Counted from the stretch's first letter, positions 1-6,855 are shown. The stretch: 9,901 nucleotides of DNA from an uncultured Bacteroidales bacterium (GCA_905236955.1 CAJOQW010000014.1:1-9901); one strand, 5' to 3'. Made by a program: numbers and translations. Notes: generated by a model from the letters alone, not told the origin.

Positions 1-1185
1 CGAGAGGGTGTCCGCCAGGTCGGCGGTCGCCCCCACCCAGCCGGGACGGGCGGGAAAATGTACGGCGGACAGGCCCATGTCACGGCTGGTAGCCACGGCT
101 ATGCCCCTCTGGCCGTCATCATTCACCGCACAGTAGAAATGGTACACGGTGCCGTCATGCACTATCATGCAACTTTTGTGGGCGAACATTTCGTCATAGT
201 CCTCGGTGGGGTAGATCAGGTCCTGTCCGGTCCAGTCAGTCCAGTGAAGGAGGTCGTAGGAGGCGGCGAAAGTATTGAAGGCCTTGTAGGGTTTGTCCTT
301 TCGGAACGCCCCGAAATAGAACATCACCCAAAGGTCGCCCATACGCTGTATATGCGCGTCGCCGGAAATTATGCCCTGCTGTTCGTGGGCAAAGACGGGG
401 TTGCCGTCGTAGCGGCTCCAGTGCAGCATGTCGTCGGAAAGGGCGAGACCTATCCTCTCGGCTTTGAGCCCGTTGGAAGGGTTGACCCCTCCTGCATTAT
501 AGAACATCAGGAACCGGCTGCCGAATCTCCTTTGCGGATCCTCGAACACGTTTGTCTTGTACTGCACTATGTTGTCCCACCACTGGGCCGACGGCTCCGA
601 AGAAGAGAGGACCGGGGCGTCCGAAGCCACCCAACTGCTTGAACCGTCTTTCACCCATCTGCCGGGTGCTTTCTTCGTCCATGCCATGCCTATGCTCAAA
701 GGCATCTTCTCATAGCCTTCGTTGGGACCTCCGAAGAAACTCATCCAGTATTTGCCCTTGTATTTCGAAAGAGTGTAGCTTCCGCCCCATTCGTTGTCGA
801 GCAGGGCCATATAACCCGCCCTCTGGCTGCTGTCCCAGCCCTCTTCCTTGAACGGAAGCAGTATTCCCAGCTTATCCCAGTGCAGGAGGTCGTCCGACAC
901 TGCAAGGCAGGTCTGGTAGCCGTTCTTCCCGGGATTACCCCTGTCGGAATAGAGCAGATAGGTCATGTACCAGCGCCCGCCATGCCTGAACACGGTTGGA
1001 CAGTCGGTCTTGTGCAGATTATCATCGGGAGCCACGACGAGCCCGTATTTGTACGGGGTCTTCGCTGCCTGATAGACCTGCTCCATCACTTCTTGCGGGA
1101 CGGAGGACTCCTGCGCCGGAGAAGTCGCGGGACAGGAAAACAAAACTGTCAGGGCCGCAACTGCGGAAATGCATATGTTTTTCAT
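1..1185 (-). CDS. Secreted GH43/GH117-like five-bladed beta-propeller glycosidase (3' end cut by window)
   Basis: This is an open frame of 395 codons from an ATG at 1185 to the window edge with no stop, so the C-terminus is missing, probably by little. The N-terminus MKNICISAVAALTVLFSC is a signal sequence; Cys18 after L-F-S could be a lipobox, or cleavage may follow the SPA at 22-24. The rest has beta-propeller blade motifs of the GH43/GH32/GH117 type: KTDCPTVF with D61 as the candidate catalytic base, RWYMTYLLY (72-79), three S-x-D-x-L-H-W repeats (near 97, 251 and 309), SGDAHIQRMGDLWVMFYFG (274-292) with D276, and FAHKSCMIVHDGTVYHFYC (334-352). The general acid cannot be assigned; a glutamate in 328-333 or H336 are candidates. 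It probably removes a terminal sugar from plant or algal glycan at the cell surface or in the periplasm. It lies downstream of the repressor on the same strand but behind a hairpin. Family placement is from motifs only, and the substrate is unknown. Confidence 0.82.
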   Translation of the reverse strand, partial: MKNICISAVAALTVLFSCPATSPAQESSVPQEVMEQVYQAAKTPYKYGLVVAPDDNLHKTDCPTVFRHGGRWYMTYLLYSDRGNPGKNGYQTCLAVSDDLLHWDKLGILLPFKEEGWDSSQRAGYMALLDNEWGGSYTLSKYKGKYWMSFFGGPNEGYEKMPLSIGMAWTKKAPGRWVKDGSSSWVASDAPVLSSSEPSAQWWDNIVQYKTNVFEDPQRRFGSRFLMFYNAGGVNPSNGLKAERIGLALSDDMLHWSRYDGNPVFAHEQQGIISGDAHIQRMGDLWVMFYFGAFRKDKPYKAFNTFAASYDLLHWTDWTGQDLIYPTEDYDEMFAHKSCMIVHDGTVYHFYCAVNDDGQRGIAVATSRDMGLSAVHFPARPGWVGATADLADTLS

Positions 1186-1232
1186 CTGCTCTGTGGAATT
1201 ATCGGATGTTTAAGATAAGCTTTTTTTCATAA

Positions 1233-1268
1233 AAGACAGGCCGTCCGCAGAACGGGGCGGCCTGTCTT
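1233..1268 (-). terminator. Hairpin, probable intrinsic terminator of the DeoR-family gene
   Basis: AAGACAGGCCG (1233-1243) and CGGCCTGTCTT (1258-1268) form a perfect 11-bp stem around a 14-nt loop. Read on the minus strand, the stem is followed by a short T run (TCTTTTAT), which suits termination of the repressor transcript that stops at 1290. The T run is weak, so some read-through into the glycosidase gene at 1185 is possible. On the plus strand the bases after the stem are not T-rich, and no plus-strand gene ends here. Confidence 0.6.
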
Positions 1269-1289
1269 AAGGCGCTTGCAAAGGCTTGG

Positions 1290-2060
1290 CTAATAAATGG
1301 TATCCACCCCTATGTCCTTGAGGGAGGCGATTGTCTCCTGAGATATTTTGGAGTCGGTTATCAAGGTGTCTATCAAAGATATGCGGCCAAGGCTCGCGAA
1401 TGAGGAATGGCCGATCTTGGAGGAGTCGGCGAGCAGATATACCTTGGATGCGGCACGGATCATACCGCTTTTCACCACCAGGTCGCTGAGGCTCGGGTAG
1501 GTGAGCTGGAAGTCGTCCTTGGAGATGCCGGCTGTCGCCAGGAAACATTTGTCCACATGGATGTTCTTGAAGAGGGCCGCGGCCATCTCGCCGGTAAGGG
1601 AGAGGGTGGGGGCCTTGAACTCGCCGCCGGAGACTATCAGGTTTATGCCCGGATTCTCGCCCAGGATGAAGGCGATGTTGATGGCGTTGGTGATGACATT
1701 GAGATTCTTGAAGCCGACCAGGAGCTTGGCCAGCTCGGTGGTGGTGGAACCGGAGTCGAGGATGATGTTGTCACCTTCCTTCACTATCTCGGCCGCCTTG
1801 CGGGCTATGGCCCTTTTTTCTTCCATGTGGGTCTGGTTGAAGACCTGGCCGCTCTTTACGAGGGAGCCGACGTCCTTGAGGAAGGCCCCGCCGTATTCCC
1901 TCTGGATATATCCGAGGTTTTCCAGCTCTTCGAGGTCCTGCCTGATGGTGACTTCCGATACTTTGAATATCTTGGATAATTTCTGGACCTTTGCATGTCC
2001 GTCTTCCTGGATGAGGTTCAGGATTTCTATTCTTCTTTGATTCAGGGCCATATTGAACAT
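1290..2060 (-). CDS. DeoR/GlpR-family transcriptional repressor
   Basis: A 256-residue protein, the usual length for this family. An N-terminal winged helix-turn-helix (about residues 8-60) carries the DeoR signature: KVQKLSKIFKVSEVTIRQDL (24-43) followed by LENLGYIQREYGGA (46-59). The C-terminal DeoR sensor domain shows the phosphosugar-binding loop DSGSTTTELA (102-111) and further family motifs around LTGEMAAALF and LLADSSKIGHSSFA. Members usually repress sugar operons and release DNA on binding a phosphorylated intermediate. The gene is divergent from the transketolase-kinase-isomerase operon, so that operon is its likely target. I chose ATG at 2060 because GGAG (2070-2067) lies six bases upstream. 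The same frame could begin at TTG 2072 (less likely) or ATG 2051, which starts right at the family's MALNQRR-like N-terminus. The effector is not visible from sequence. Confidence 0.93.
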   Translation of the reverse strand: MFNMALNQRRIEILNLIQEDGHAKVQKLSKIFKVSEVTIRQDLEELENLGYIQREYGGAFLKDVGSLVKSGQVFNQTHMEEKRAIARKAAEIVKEGDNIILDSGSTTTELAKLLVGFKNLNVITNAINIAFILGENPGINLIVSGGEFKAPTLSLTGEMAAALFKNIHVDKCFLATAGISKDDFQLTYPSLSDLVVKSGMIRAASKVYLLADSSKIGHSSFASLGRISLIDTLITDSKISQETIASLKDIGVDTIY

Positions 2061-2069
2061 GTATTTCTC

Positions 2070-2077
2070 CAAATATA
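2070..2077 (-). promoter_or_regulatory. Candidate Bacteroidetes -7 element upstream of the repressor gene
   Basis: On the minus strand these bases read TATATTTG, an exact match to the TAnnTTTG -7 element of the Bacteroidetes housekeeping sigma factor. No TTTG-type -33 box sits at the usual distance; the nearest TTG is about 16 bases upstream, which is short. The element ends 9 bases before ATG 2060, so the transcript would have almost no leader and would exclude much of the GGAG at 2070-2067. The promoter and the ribosome-binding-site readings therefore compete. Confidence 0.4.
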
Positions 2078-2115
2078 CTTTTTTTCACTGAAACAAGAAA
2101 ATATTTTGACAGACC

Positions 2116-2148
2116 GAAAGAAAACGAAGGTAATTTGGTTTTGTTTTC
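2116..2148. promoter_or_regulatory. Imperfect inverted repeat, possible operator for the DeoR-family repressor
   Basis: GAAAGAAAAC (2116-2125) and GTTTTGTTTTC (2138-2148) form an imperfect inverted repeat around a 12-base spacer. The right half lies directly beside the candidate -7 element of the operon. DeoR-family operators are often GAAA/TTTC-rich repeated half-sites, and a repressor bound here would block the plus-strand promoter. The tract is AT-rich, so chance similarity is possible; the call rests on position and base pattern only. Confidence 0.3.
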
Positions 2149-2149
2149 A

Positions 2150-2157
2150 TATATTTG
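2150..2157 (+). promoter_or_regulatory. Candidate Bacteroidetes -7 element for the operon
   Basis: The bases read TATATTTG, an exact TAnnTTTG match, seven bases before the transketolase ATG at 2165. I see no TTTG box 19-21 bases upstream; the TTTG at 2134-2137 is too close. If used, transcription would start only a few bases before the start codon, giving a leaderless or nearly leaderless message. It is the only good match in the 104 bases between the two divergent starts on this strand. Confidence 0.45.
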
Positions 2158-2164
2158 CAAAGTA

Positions 2165-2998
2165 ATGAAAACACTAGACCTGATCTCAGAACGCAGCCGG
2201 CTGCGCCTTCTCGAAGTAATACATTTTTCCAGGGCCGGCCACACCGGAGGCGACCTCTCCGCACTCAACGTGATGACCGTGCTCTACCAGAAAATATTGA
2301 ACATTTCGCCGTCAACCTTGTCCGACCCCGACAGGGACCGTTTCGTGCTCAGCAAGGGACATTGCACCGAGGCCCTTTTCGTGTCGCTCGAGGCCGCGGG
2401 GATACTCCCCAAGGAGATGCTCGACACCCTGGGACAGTTCGGTTCCCCCCTGGCAGGGCATCCCACCAACAACGTGCCCGGTATCGAAGTGAACTCCGGA
2501 GCCCTTGGTCACGGACTGTCGATCGGCGTGGGCATGGCCCTGGCCGCCAAGATGGACGGCCGCGCCTACAGGACCTTCGTACTCATGGGAGACGGCGAAC
2601 AGGAAGAAGGCTCCATCTACGAGGCCGCCATGGCGGGCCGTCAGTACAAGCTCGACAACCTGGTTGCCATCATCGACCGCAACCACCTGCAGATCAGCGG
2701 CGACACCGAGGATGTGATGGGCCTGGAAGATCTCGCCCTCAAATGGAAGGCCTTCGGCTGGGACGTGCGCGAGATGAACGGGGACGACACTTCCGACATA
2801 CTGAAGACCCTCGGAAGCACCGACTACGCCTGCGGAAAGCCCCATATGGTCATATCCCATTCAACCAAGGGCAAGGGGGTGTCGTTCATGGAGAATGTGG
2901 CCAAGTGGCACCATGGAGTACCCACCGAAGAACAGTACGCACAGGCTGTGGAAGAAATCAGTGAAAGAATAAAAGCCTTAGAGAAGGAATCGCTATGA
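2165..2998 (+). CDS. Transketolase, N-terminal (thiamine diphosphate pyrophosphate-binding) subunit
   Basis: A 277-residue protein equal to the first domain of full-length transketolase; the second domain is the next gene. The family signatures are present in order: H26 in RAGHTGGDLS, H66 in VLSKGHC, GALGHGLSIGVGMA (112-125), and the thiamine diphosphate/metal motif starting GDGEQEEGS (142-150) and ending at N173 in IIDRN. With its partner it should transfer a two-carbon ketol unit between phosphorylated sugars in the cytoplasm. The start at ATG 2165 gives the expected MKTLDLIS-type N-terminus; an in-frame TTG at 2135 would add ten residues that do not fit and would cover the promoter element. 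Its stop overlaps the next start by ATGA, which suggests coupled synthesis of the two subunits. Beside an FGGY kinase and a sugar isomerase it is better read as a pathway-specific enzyme, possibly apulose-4-phosphate transketolase subunit A, than as the housekeeping enzyme. That specificity is inferred from context. Confidence 0.93.
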   Translation: MKTLDLISERSRLRLLEVIHFSRAGHTGGDLSALNVMTVLYQKILNISPSTLSDPDRDRFVLSKGHCTEALFVSLEAAGILPKEMLDTLGQFGSPLAGHPTNNVPGIEVNSGALGHGLSIGVGMALAAKMDGRAYRTFVLMGDGEQEEGSIYEAAMAGRQYKLDNLVAIIDRNHLQISGDTEDVMGLEDLALKWKAFGWDVREMNGDDTSDILKTLGSTDYACGKPHMVISHSTKGKGVSFMENVAKWHHGVPTEEQYAQAVEEISERIKALEKESL

Positions 2999-3918
2999 AA
3001 GACTGCAGAAAAGCGTTTACATCCCGCCTGCTCGAGACAGCAAGGGAAGACAAGGATATAATAGCCGTCACCACCGACGCCCGCGGTTCGGTCACCCTCG
3101 GGGATTTCTCGAAGGAACTCCCCGCCCAGTTCGTGGAATGCGGCATAGCCGAACAGGACGCGGTGGGCATCTCAGCCGGTCTTGCCCACAGCGGCAAGAA
3201 GGAGTTCTGCTGCGGCCCCGCCTGTTTCTATGTGGCCCGGAGCCTCGAACAGATGAAGGTGGACCTCGCATACAGCAAGATGCCCGTCACCGTGGTGGGT
3301 GTAAGCGGCGGTTTCGCATACGGAGCCCTCGGCGCCACCCACCACAGCATGCACGACATAGCGGTTCTCCGCTGCTTCCCGGGAATGTCCATATTCATTC
3401 CGTCCGACGCGGCGGTAACCGAACGTCTGACCACCCTGCTCGCGGACTATCCCAAGCCAGCGTACATGAGGGTCGGCCGCGGCGCCGTGCCCGAAATCTA
3501 CGGTGAAGGACTGGAATTCGAGATAGGCAGGGCCATAGTCGCCCGTGAAGGGGCCGACCTCACCATAGCCGCCACCGGCGAAGCCGTGGCCCATGCGATT
3601 GAGGCTGCCGGCAATCTCGCAGCGGAAGGCATCAATGCCACGGTGCTCGATTACTCCTGCATCGTCCCCTTCGACTCCGCAACCCTGCGCAAGTACGCCC
3701 TCGCATCGGGAAAGGTCCTCACGGTCGAGGAACACAGCCGCTGGGGCGGCCTTGGAGCCATCATCGCGGAAGAACTCGGGGAAGAACCCGTGGCGGTGCG
3801 CGTCCTGGGTGTTCCCGACGAGAACGCCCCTCACGGCACTTCCGCCCAGATAGCTCATTATTTCGGCCTCGACGCCGAAGGCATCGCGGCCTCCGCTAAG
3901 GACTTCCTTAAGAAATAA
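2995..3918 (+). CDS. Transketolase, C-terminal (pyrimidine-binding and C) subunit
   Basis: A 307-residue protein covering the pyrimidine-binding and C-terminal domains of transketolase. CGIAEQDAVGISAGLA (49-64) contains E53, the glutamate that activates the thiamine diphosphate ring. The stretch GGFAYGALGATHHSMHDIAV (102-121) and the following FPGMSIFIPSDA are typical of the family; a conserved transketolase C-terminal domain occupies the last third, with VEEHSRWGGLG near residues 244-254. It must assemble with the subunit encoded just upstream, whose stop it overlaps by ATGA. The predicted reaction in this setting is transfer from a ketose phosphate to glyceraldehyde 3-phosphate to give xylulose 5-phosphate. 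If the substrate is apulose 4-phosphate, as in the known split AptA/AptB type enzyme, dihydroxyacetone is the other product. The family call is firm; the substrate is an inference. Confidence 0.93.
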   Translation: MKDCRKAFTSRLLETAREDKDIIAVTTDARGSVTLGDFSKELPAQFVECGIAEQDAVGISAGLAHSGKKEFCCGPACFYVARSLEQMKVDLAYSKMPVTVVGVSGGFAYGALGATHHSMHDIAVLRCFPGMSIFIPSDAAVTERLTTLLADYPKPAYMRVGRGAVPEIYGEGLEFEIGRAIVAREGADLTIAATGEAVAHAIEAAGNLAAEGINATVLDYSCIVPFDSATLRKYALASGKVLTVEEHSRWGGLGAIIAEELGEEPVAVRVLGVPDENAPHGTSAQIAHYFGLDAEGIAASAKDFLKK

Positions 3919-3922
3919 GGCC

Positions 3923-5404
3923 ATGCAGCACAGGGTTATCGCCATAGACCAGAGCACATCCGCCACCAAGGCCTTCGTCTTCGATGCCGGAGGGGCCATC
4001 CTGGCGAGCGCCTCAGTGCCGCACAAACAATACTATCCGAAAGAAGGCTGGGTGGAGCACGATGCGGAAGAGATATACCGCAACACCGTCAAGGCCATCT
4101 CGCTTGTGGCGGATCCGTCCGCTCCCGGCGTGGAATGGTCGATAGCAATAACCAACCAGCGCGAGACCGTGGTGATATGGGACAAAAACACCGGAAAACC
4201 CGTATGCAACGCCGTGGTTTGGCAGTGCATGAGGGGCCGGGACATCTGCGCAGCCCTCAAGGCGCAGGGGCTGGAGCCCGAAGTGCAGGAGCGCAGCGGC
4301 CTGCTGCTCGACCCTTATTTTTCGGCCAGCGGAGCGAAGTGGATCCTGGACAATGTCCCGGGAGCCAGGGAGAAGGCCGGCAACGGGGATCTCCTGCTCG
4401 GCACCATCGACAGCTGGCTCATCTGGAAGCTCAGCGGCGGAAAGGCCCACGTAGTGGACTACACCAACGCCGCGAGGACCCTCCTTTTCAACATTCACAC
4501 CCTGGAGTTCGACGACGAACTCCTGCGTATGTTCACCATCCCCCGCAGCATGGTGCCCGCACCCCTTCCCAGCGACTCGCTCTTCGCGACCACGACGGTG
4601 GAAGGGCTCTTCGCAAGCCCGATAGACATTGCCGGGGACATGGGGGATTCCAACGGAGCGCTCGCAGGACAGATGTGCTTCGCGGAAGGCCTCGGGAAGG
4701 CCACCTACGGCACCGGTTCATCGGTTATGGTGAACATAGGCGAAACCCCCCACAAAGCCCCTGAAGGGCTGGTGACCTCGGTGGGCATCTCAGCCCTCGG
4801 CAAGGTCTTTTACGGATTCGAGGGGAACATCCACTCCACAGGCGCCACCCTGGCATGGCTCAAGGACGAGCTCAAGCTCATCTCCAGCCCGCAGGAAGCC
4901 GATGATCTCGCACAGACCATCCCCGACAACGGCGGAGTGTACATGGTGCCCGCTTTCGTGGGGCTTGGAGCTCCCTGGTGGCAGCCCGATGCAAGGGCCG
5001 TGATATCGGGGCTCAGCTTCGGCACGGGAAAGGCTTATGTATGCCGCGCCGCCGCGGAGTCCATCGCCTACCAGGTGGCAGACCTCGTAAACGCCATGAC
5101 CGAGAAGGCCGGCATCACCCTAAAGGACCTGAGGGTGGACGGCGGACCCACCAGGAACAAGTTCACAATGCAGTTCCAGGCAGACCTTCTGGGCGTACAG
5201 GTGGTTCGCTCGGAGGTCAGCGACGCCTCGGCTTTCGGGGCCTTCCTCATGAACTGTTTCGCCCGCGGCGTGTGGAAAAGCTTCGCCGAGGCCGGGACGG
5301 TATGGAAGGGGGACGCCCCAATACTCCCCCGCAAGGAGAACGCAGCAGCCGTGGCCGAAGCCTACGAAGGCTGGCGCAGGGCCGTGGCCCGACTCGTGAA
5401 ATAA
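3923..5404 (+). CDS. FGGY-family sugar kinase, glycerol-kinase-like with altered substrate pocket
   Basis: A 493-residue protein, full length for glycerol kinase and related FGGY kinases. It has the N-terminal phosphate loop IAIDQSTSATKA (6-17), ITNQRETVVIWDKNTGKP (76-93), and C-terminal VPAFVGLGAPWWQPDAR and VDGGPTRNKFTMQFQADLLG motifs. Relative to E. coli GlpK structure numbering the offset is a constant three. R80, E81, W100, Y132 and the catalytic base D242 match R83, E84, W103, Y135 and D245, but Q246 becomes S243 and F270 becomes S267. The hydrophobic cap over glycerol is therefore lost, making room for a larger polyol-like ketose. It should phosphorylate a terminal hydroxyl in the cytoplasm. 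It follows the transketolase by 4 nt and precedes the isomerase by 20 nt. D-apulose kinase is the best contextual guess; automatic annotation would probably say glycerol kinase, which the absence of glycerol genes and the pocket argue against. Confidence 0.9.
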   Translation: MQHRVIAIDQSTSATKAFVFDAGGAILASASVPHKQYYPKEGWVEHDAEEIYRNTVKAISLVADPSAPGVEWSIAITNQRETVVIWDKNTGKPVCNAVVWQCMRGRDICAALKAQGLEPEVQERSGLLLDPYFSASGAKWILDNVPGAREKAGNGDLLLGTIDSWLIWKLSGGKAHVVDYTNAARTLLFNIHTLEFDDELLRMFTIPRSMVPAPLPSDSLFATTTVEGLFASPIDIAGDMGDSNGALAGQMCFAEGLGKATYGTGSSVMVNIGETPHKAPEGLVTSVGISALGKVFYGFEGNIHSTGATLAWLKDELKLISSPQEADDLAQTIPDNGGVYMVPAFVGLGAPWWQPDARAVISGLSFGTGKAYVCRAAAESIAYQVADLVNAMTEKAGITLKDLRVDGGPTRNKFTMQFQADLLGVQVVRSEVSDASAFGAFLMNCFARGVWKSFAEAGTVWKGDAPILPRKENAAAVAEAYEGWRRAVARLVK

Positions 5405-5424
5405 CAACGGTAAACTACGATAAT

Positions 5425-6855
5425 ATGGACATGTTTCACAAAAAGCTGTGCTTCGGTGTAATCATCGGAACACGGGCTTATTTCAACCCGGCACTCGCCA
5501 TTGACGTGCGCAAGCAGATCCTCAAGGTGCTCGACGAACAGGGCTACGACTATGTCATACTCCCCGAAGACGCCACCCCGACCGGCAGCAGCACCATCGA
5601 AACCCGCGAAGACGGCCTCAAGGTCTCGAAACTCTTCCGCGAACACCGCGACGAGATCGACGGCATCATCGTGTCCCTTCCCAATTTCGGCTTCGAGATC
5701 GGCATCATCAACGCCATAGCCGACGCCGAACTCGGCGTCCCCGTCCTGGTGCAGGCATGCGACGACGAGAACGACAAGGTGGACCTCGACCACAGGCGCG
5801 ACGCCTTCTGCGGCAAGATCTCCGTCTGCAACAACCTCTACCAGTACGGAATCAAGTACAGCCTCACCAGCCTCCACACCTACAGCATCTACAGCCATGA
5901 ATTCGTGGACGACGTGAACAAGTTCGCGGCCGTCTGCCGCACGGTGCGCGGTCTCACCCACGCCAGGATCGGACAGATAGGCACACGCCCGCTCGGCTTC
6001 AACACCTGCCGCGCCAGCGAGAAACTCCTGCAGCGCAGCGGCATAACCGTCGTGCCGGTGGACATGAGCGAAATCATTTTCAATGCCATGAACGTCGCCG
6101 ACGACGACCCGAGGGTGGAGGAGAATGCCTCCAGGATCAGTTCCTACGGCAGGGTTCCGGAGCATTACAAGTCCAAGCTCCGCAAGATGGCGAAATTCGC
6201 CATTGCCGTCAACGACTGGATCGGGGAGAGCCAGGTCGATGCCTGCGCCCTCCAGTGCTGGGATTCCCTCGAGAAGAATTACGGCATAGCCCCCTGCACG
6301 GTGATGAGCATGCTTTCCGAAAAGCTCATCCCGTCGGCATGCGAAACCGACCTGCTGGGTGCCGTTTCGATGTACGCGCTGGCGCTCGCCTCAGGCAATC
6401 CTCCCGCACTCCTCGACTGGAACAACAACTTCGCAGAGATCCGCGACATGTGCGTCTGCACACACTGCGGCAATTATCCCAAGAGTTTCATAGGCAATGA
6501 CAAGCTGGGGCTCGGGCCCCTGACCGTGCTCTCCCGCACCCTCGGTACCGAAGACACCTTCGGCGCCATCTACGCAAAGGTTTCCAGCGGCAAGATGACA
6601 TTCTTCAGGGCATCGGCCGACGATCCCGCAGGCGCCATCAAGGCTTATCTCGGCGAAGGTGACATCACCGACGACGAATACAAGATGGCCGGCTGCATCG
6701 CAGTCACCAAGGTGCCCCGCCTGCAGGAACTCATGAAGCACATCTGCCGCGGCGGCTACGAGCATCACGTGGCGATGGTACGCGGTCACGTCGCTGAAGT
6801 CCTCCAGGAAGCTGTCGGCAACTACCTGGGCTGGGACCTCTACGTACACGAATGA
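5425..6855 (+). CDS. L-fucose/L-arabinose isomerase-family protein
   Basis: A 476-residue protein of the FucI/AraA-like superfamily (COG2407 type). The likely Mn-binding and catalytic residues are visible: E307 in PSACETDLLGAVSM, D331 in ALLDWNNNF, H348 in CTHCGN and H447/H448 in GGYEHHVAMVRG. Other family landmarks are FCGKISVCNNLYQYGIKY (128-145), IGQIGTRPLGFNT (182-194) and LQCWDSLEKNYG (276-287). It should interconvert an aldose and a ketose in the cytoplasm, feeding the kinase encoded just upstream. The frame stays open far into the kinase gene, but ATG 5425 (MDMFHKKLCFGVIIG) or 5431 gives the family N-terminus; anything earlier would overlap the kinase. It is shorter than canonical FucI (about 590 residues), so L-fucose is not the obvious substrate; D-apiose fits the operon. 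The stop overlaps the GH2 start by ATGA. Confidence 0.87.
   Translation: MDMFHKKLCFGVIIGTRAYFNPALAIDVRKQILKVLDEQGYDYVILPEDATPTGSSTIETREDGLKVSKLFREHRDEIDGIIVSLPNFGFEIGIINAIADAELGVPVLVQACDDENDKVDLDHRRDAFCGKISVCNNLYQYGIKYSLTSLHTYSIYSHEFVDDVNKFAAVCRTVRGLTHARIGQIGTRPLGFNTCRASEKLLQRSGITVVPVDMSEIIFNAMNVADDDPRVEENASRISSYGRVPEHYKSKLRKMAKFAIAVNDWIGESQVDACALQCWDSLEKNYGIAPCTVMSMLSEKLIPSACETDLLGAVSMYALALASGNPPALLDWNNNFAEIRDMCVCTHCGNYPKSFIGNDKLGLGPLTVLSRTLGTEDTFGAIYAKVSSGKMTFFRASADDPAGAIKAYLGEGDITDDEYKMAGCIAVTKVPRLQELMKHICRGGYEHHVAMVRGHVAEVLQEAVGNYLGWDLYVHE

Noticed and set aside
58..642. 194-codon plus-strand open frame opposite the propeller glycosidase
   Set aside because: It is the shadow of the minus-strand gene that runs off the left edge and carries consistent blade motifs.
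2135..2164. TTG start adding ten residues to the transketolase N subunit
   Set aside because: It would include the TATATTTG element, and the extra residues do not resemble the family; ATG 2165 is a natural start.
3172..4026. 284-codon minus-strand open frame opposite transketolase and kinase
   Set aside because: It spans two well-supported plus-strand genes and has no domain features.
2165..5404. Sulfoquinovose (sulfo-transketolase) pathway as explanation of the split transketolase
   Set aside because: No sulfosugar exporter, sulfolactaldehyde dehydrogenase/reductase or sulfosugar-specific isomerase is visible, and that route needs no FGGY kinase; the pectinase neighbours fit apiose better.
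3923..5404. Ordinary glycerol utilisation gene
   Set aside because: No glycerol facilitator or glycerol-3-phosphate dehydrogenase is nearby, the pocket residues Q246 and F270 are changed, and the operon context is sugar isomerisation and ketol transfer.
4978..5424. N-terminal extension of the isomerase frame inside the kinase gene
   Set aside because: The translated extension is R/G-rich, overlaps conserved kinase sequence, and the family N-terminus starts at ATG 5425.
5362..6165. 267-codon minus-strand open frame opposite the isomerase
   Set aside because: It is an antisense shadow with V/A/D/G/E-rich composition and no motif; the plus strand encodes a recognisable enzyme.
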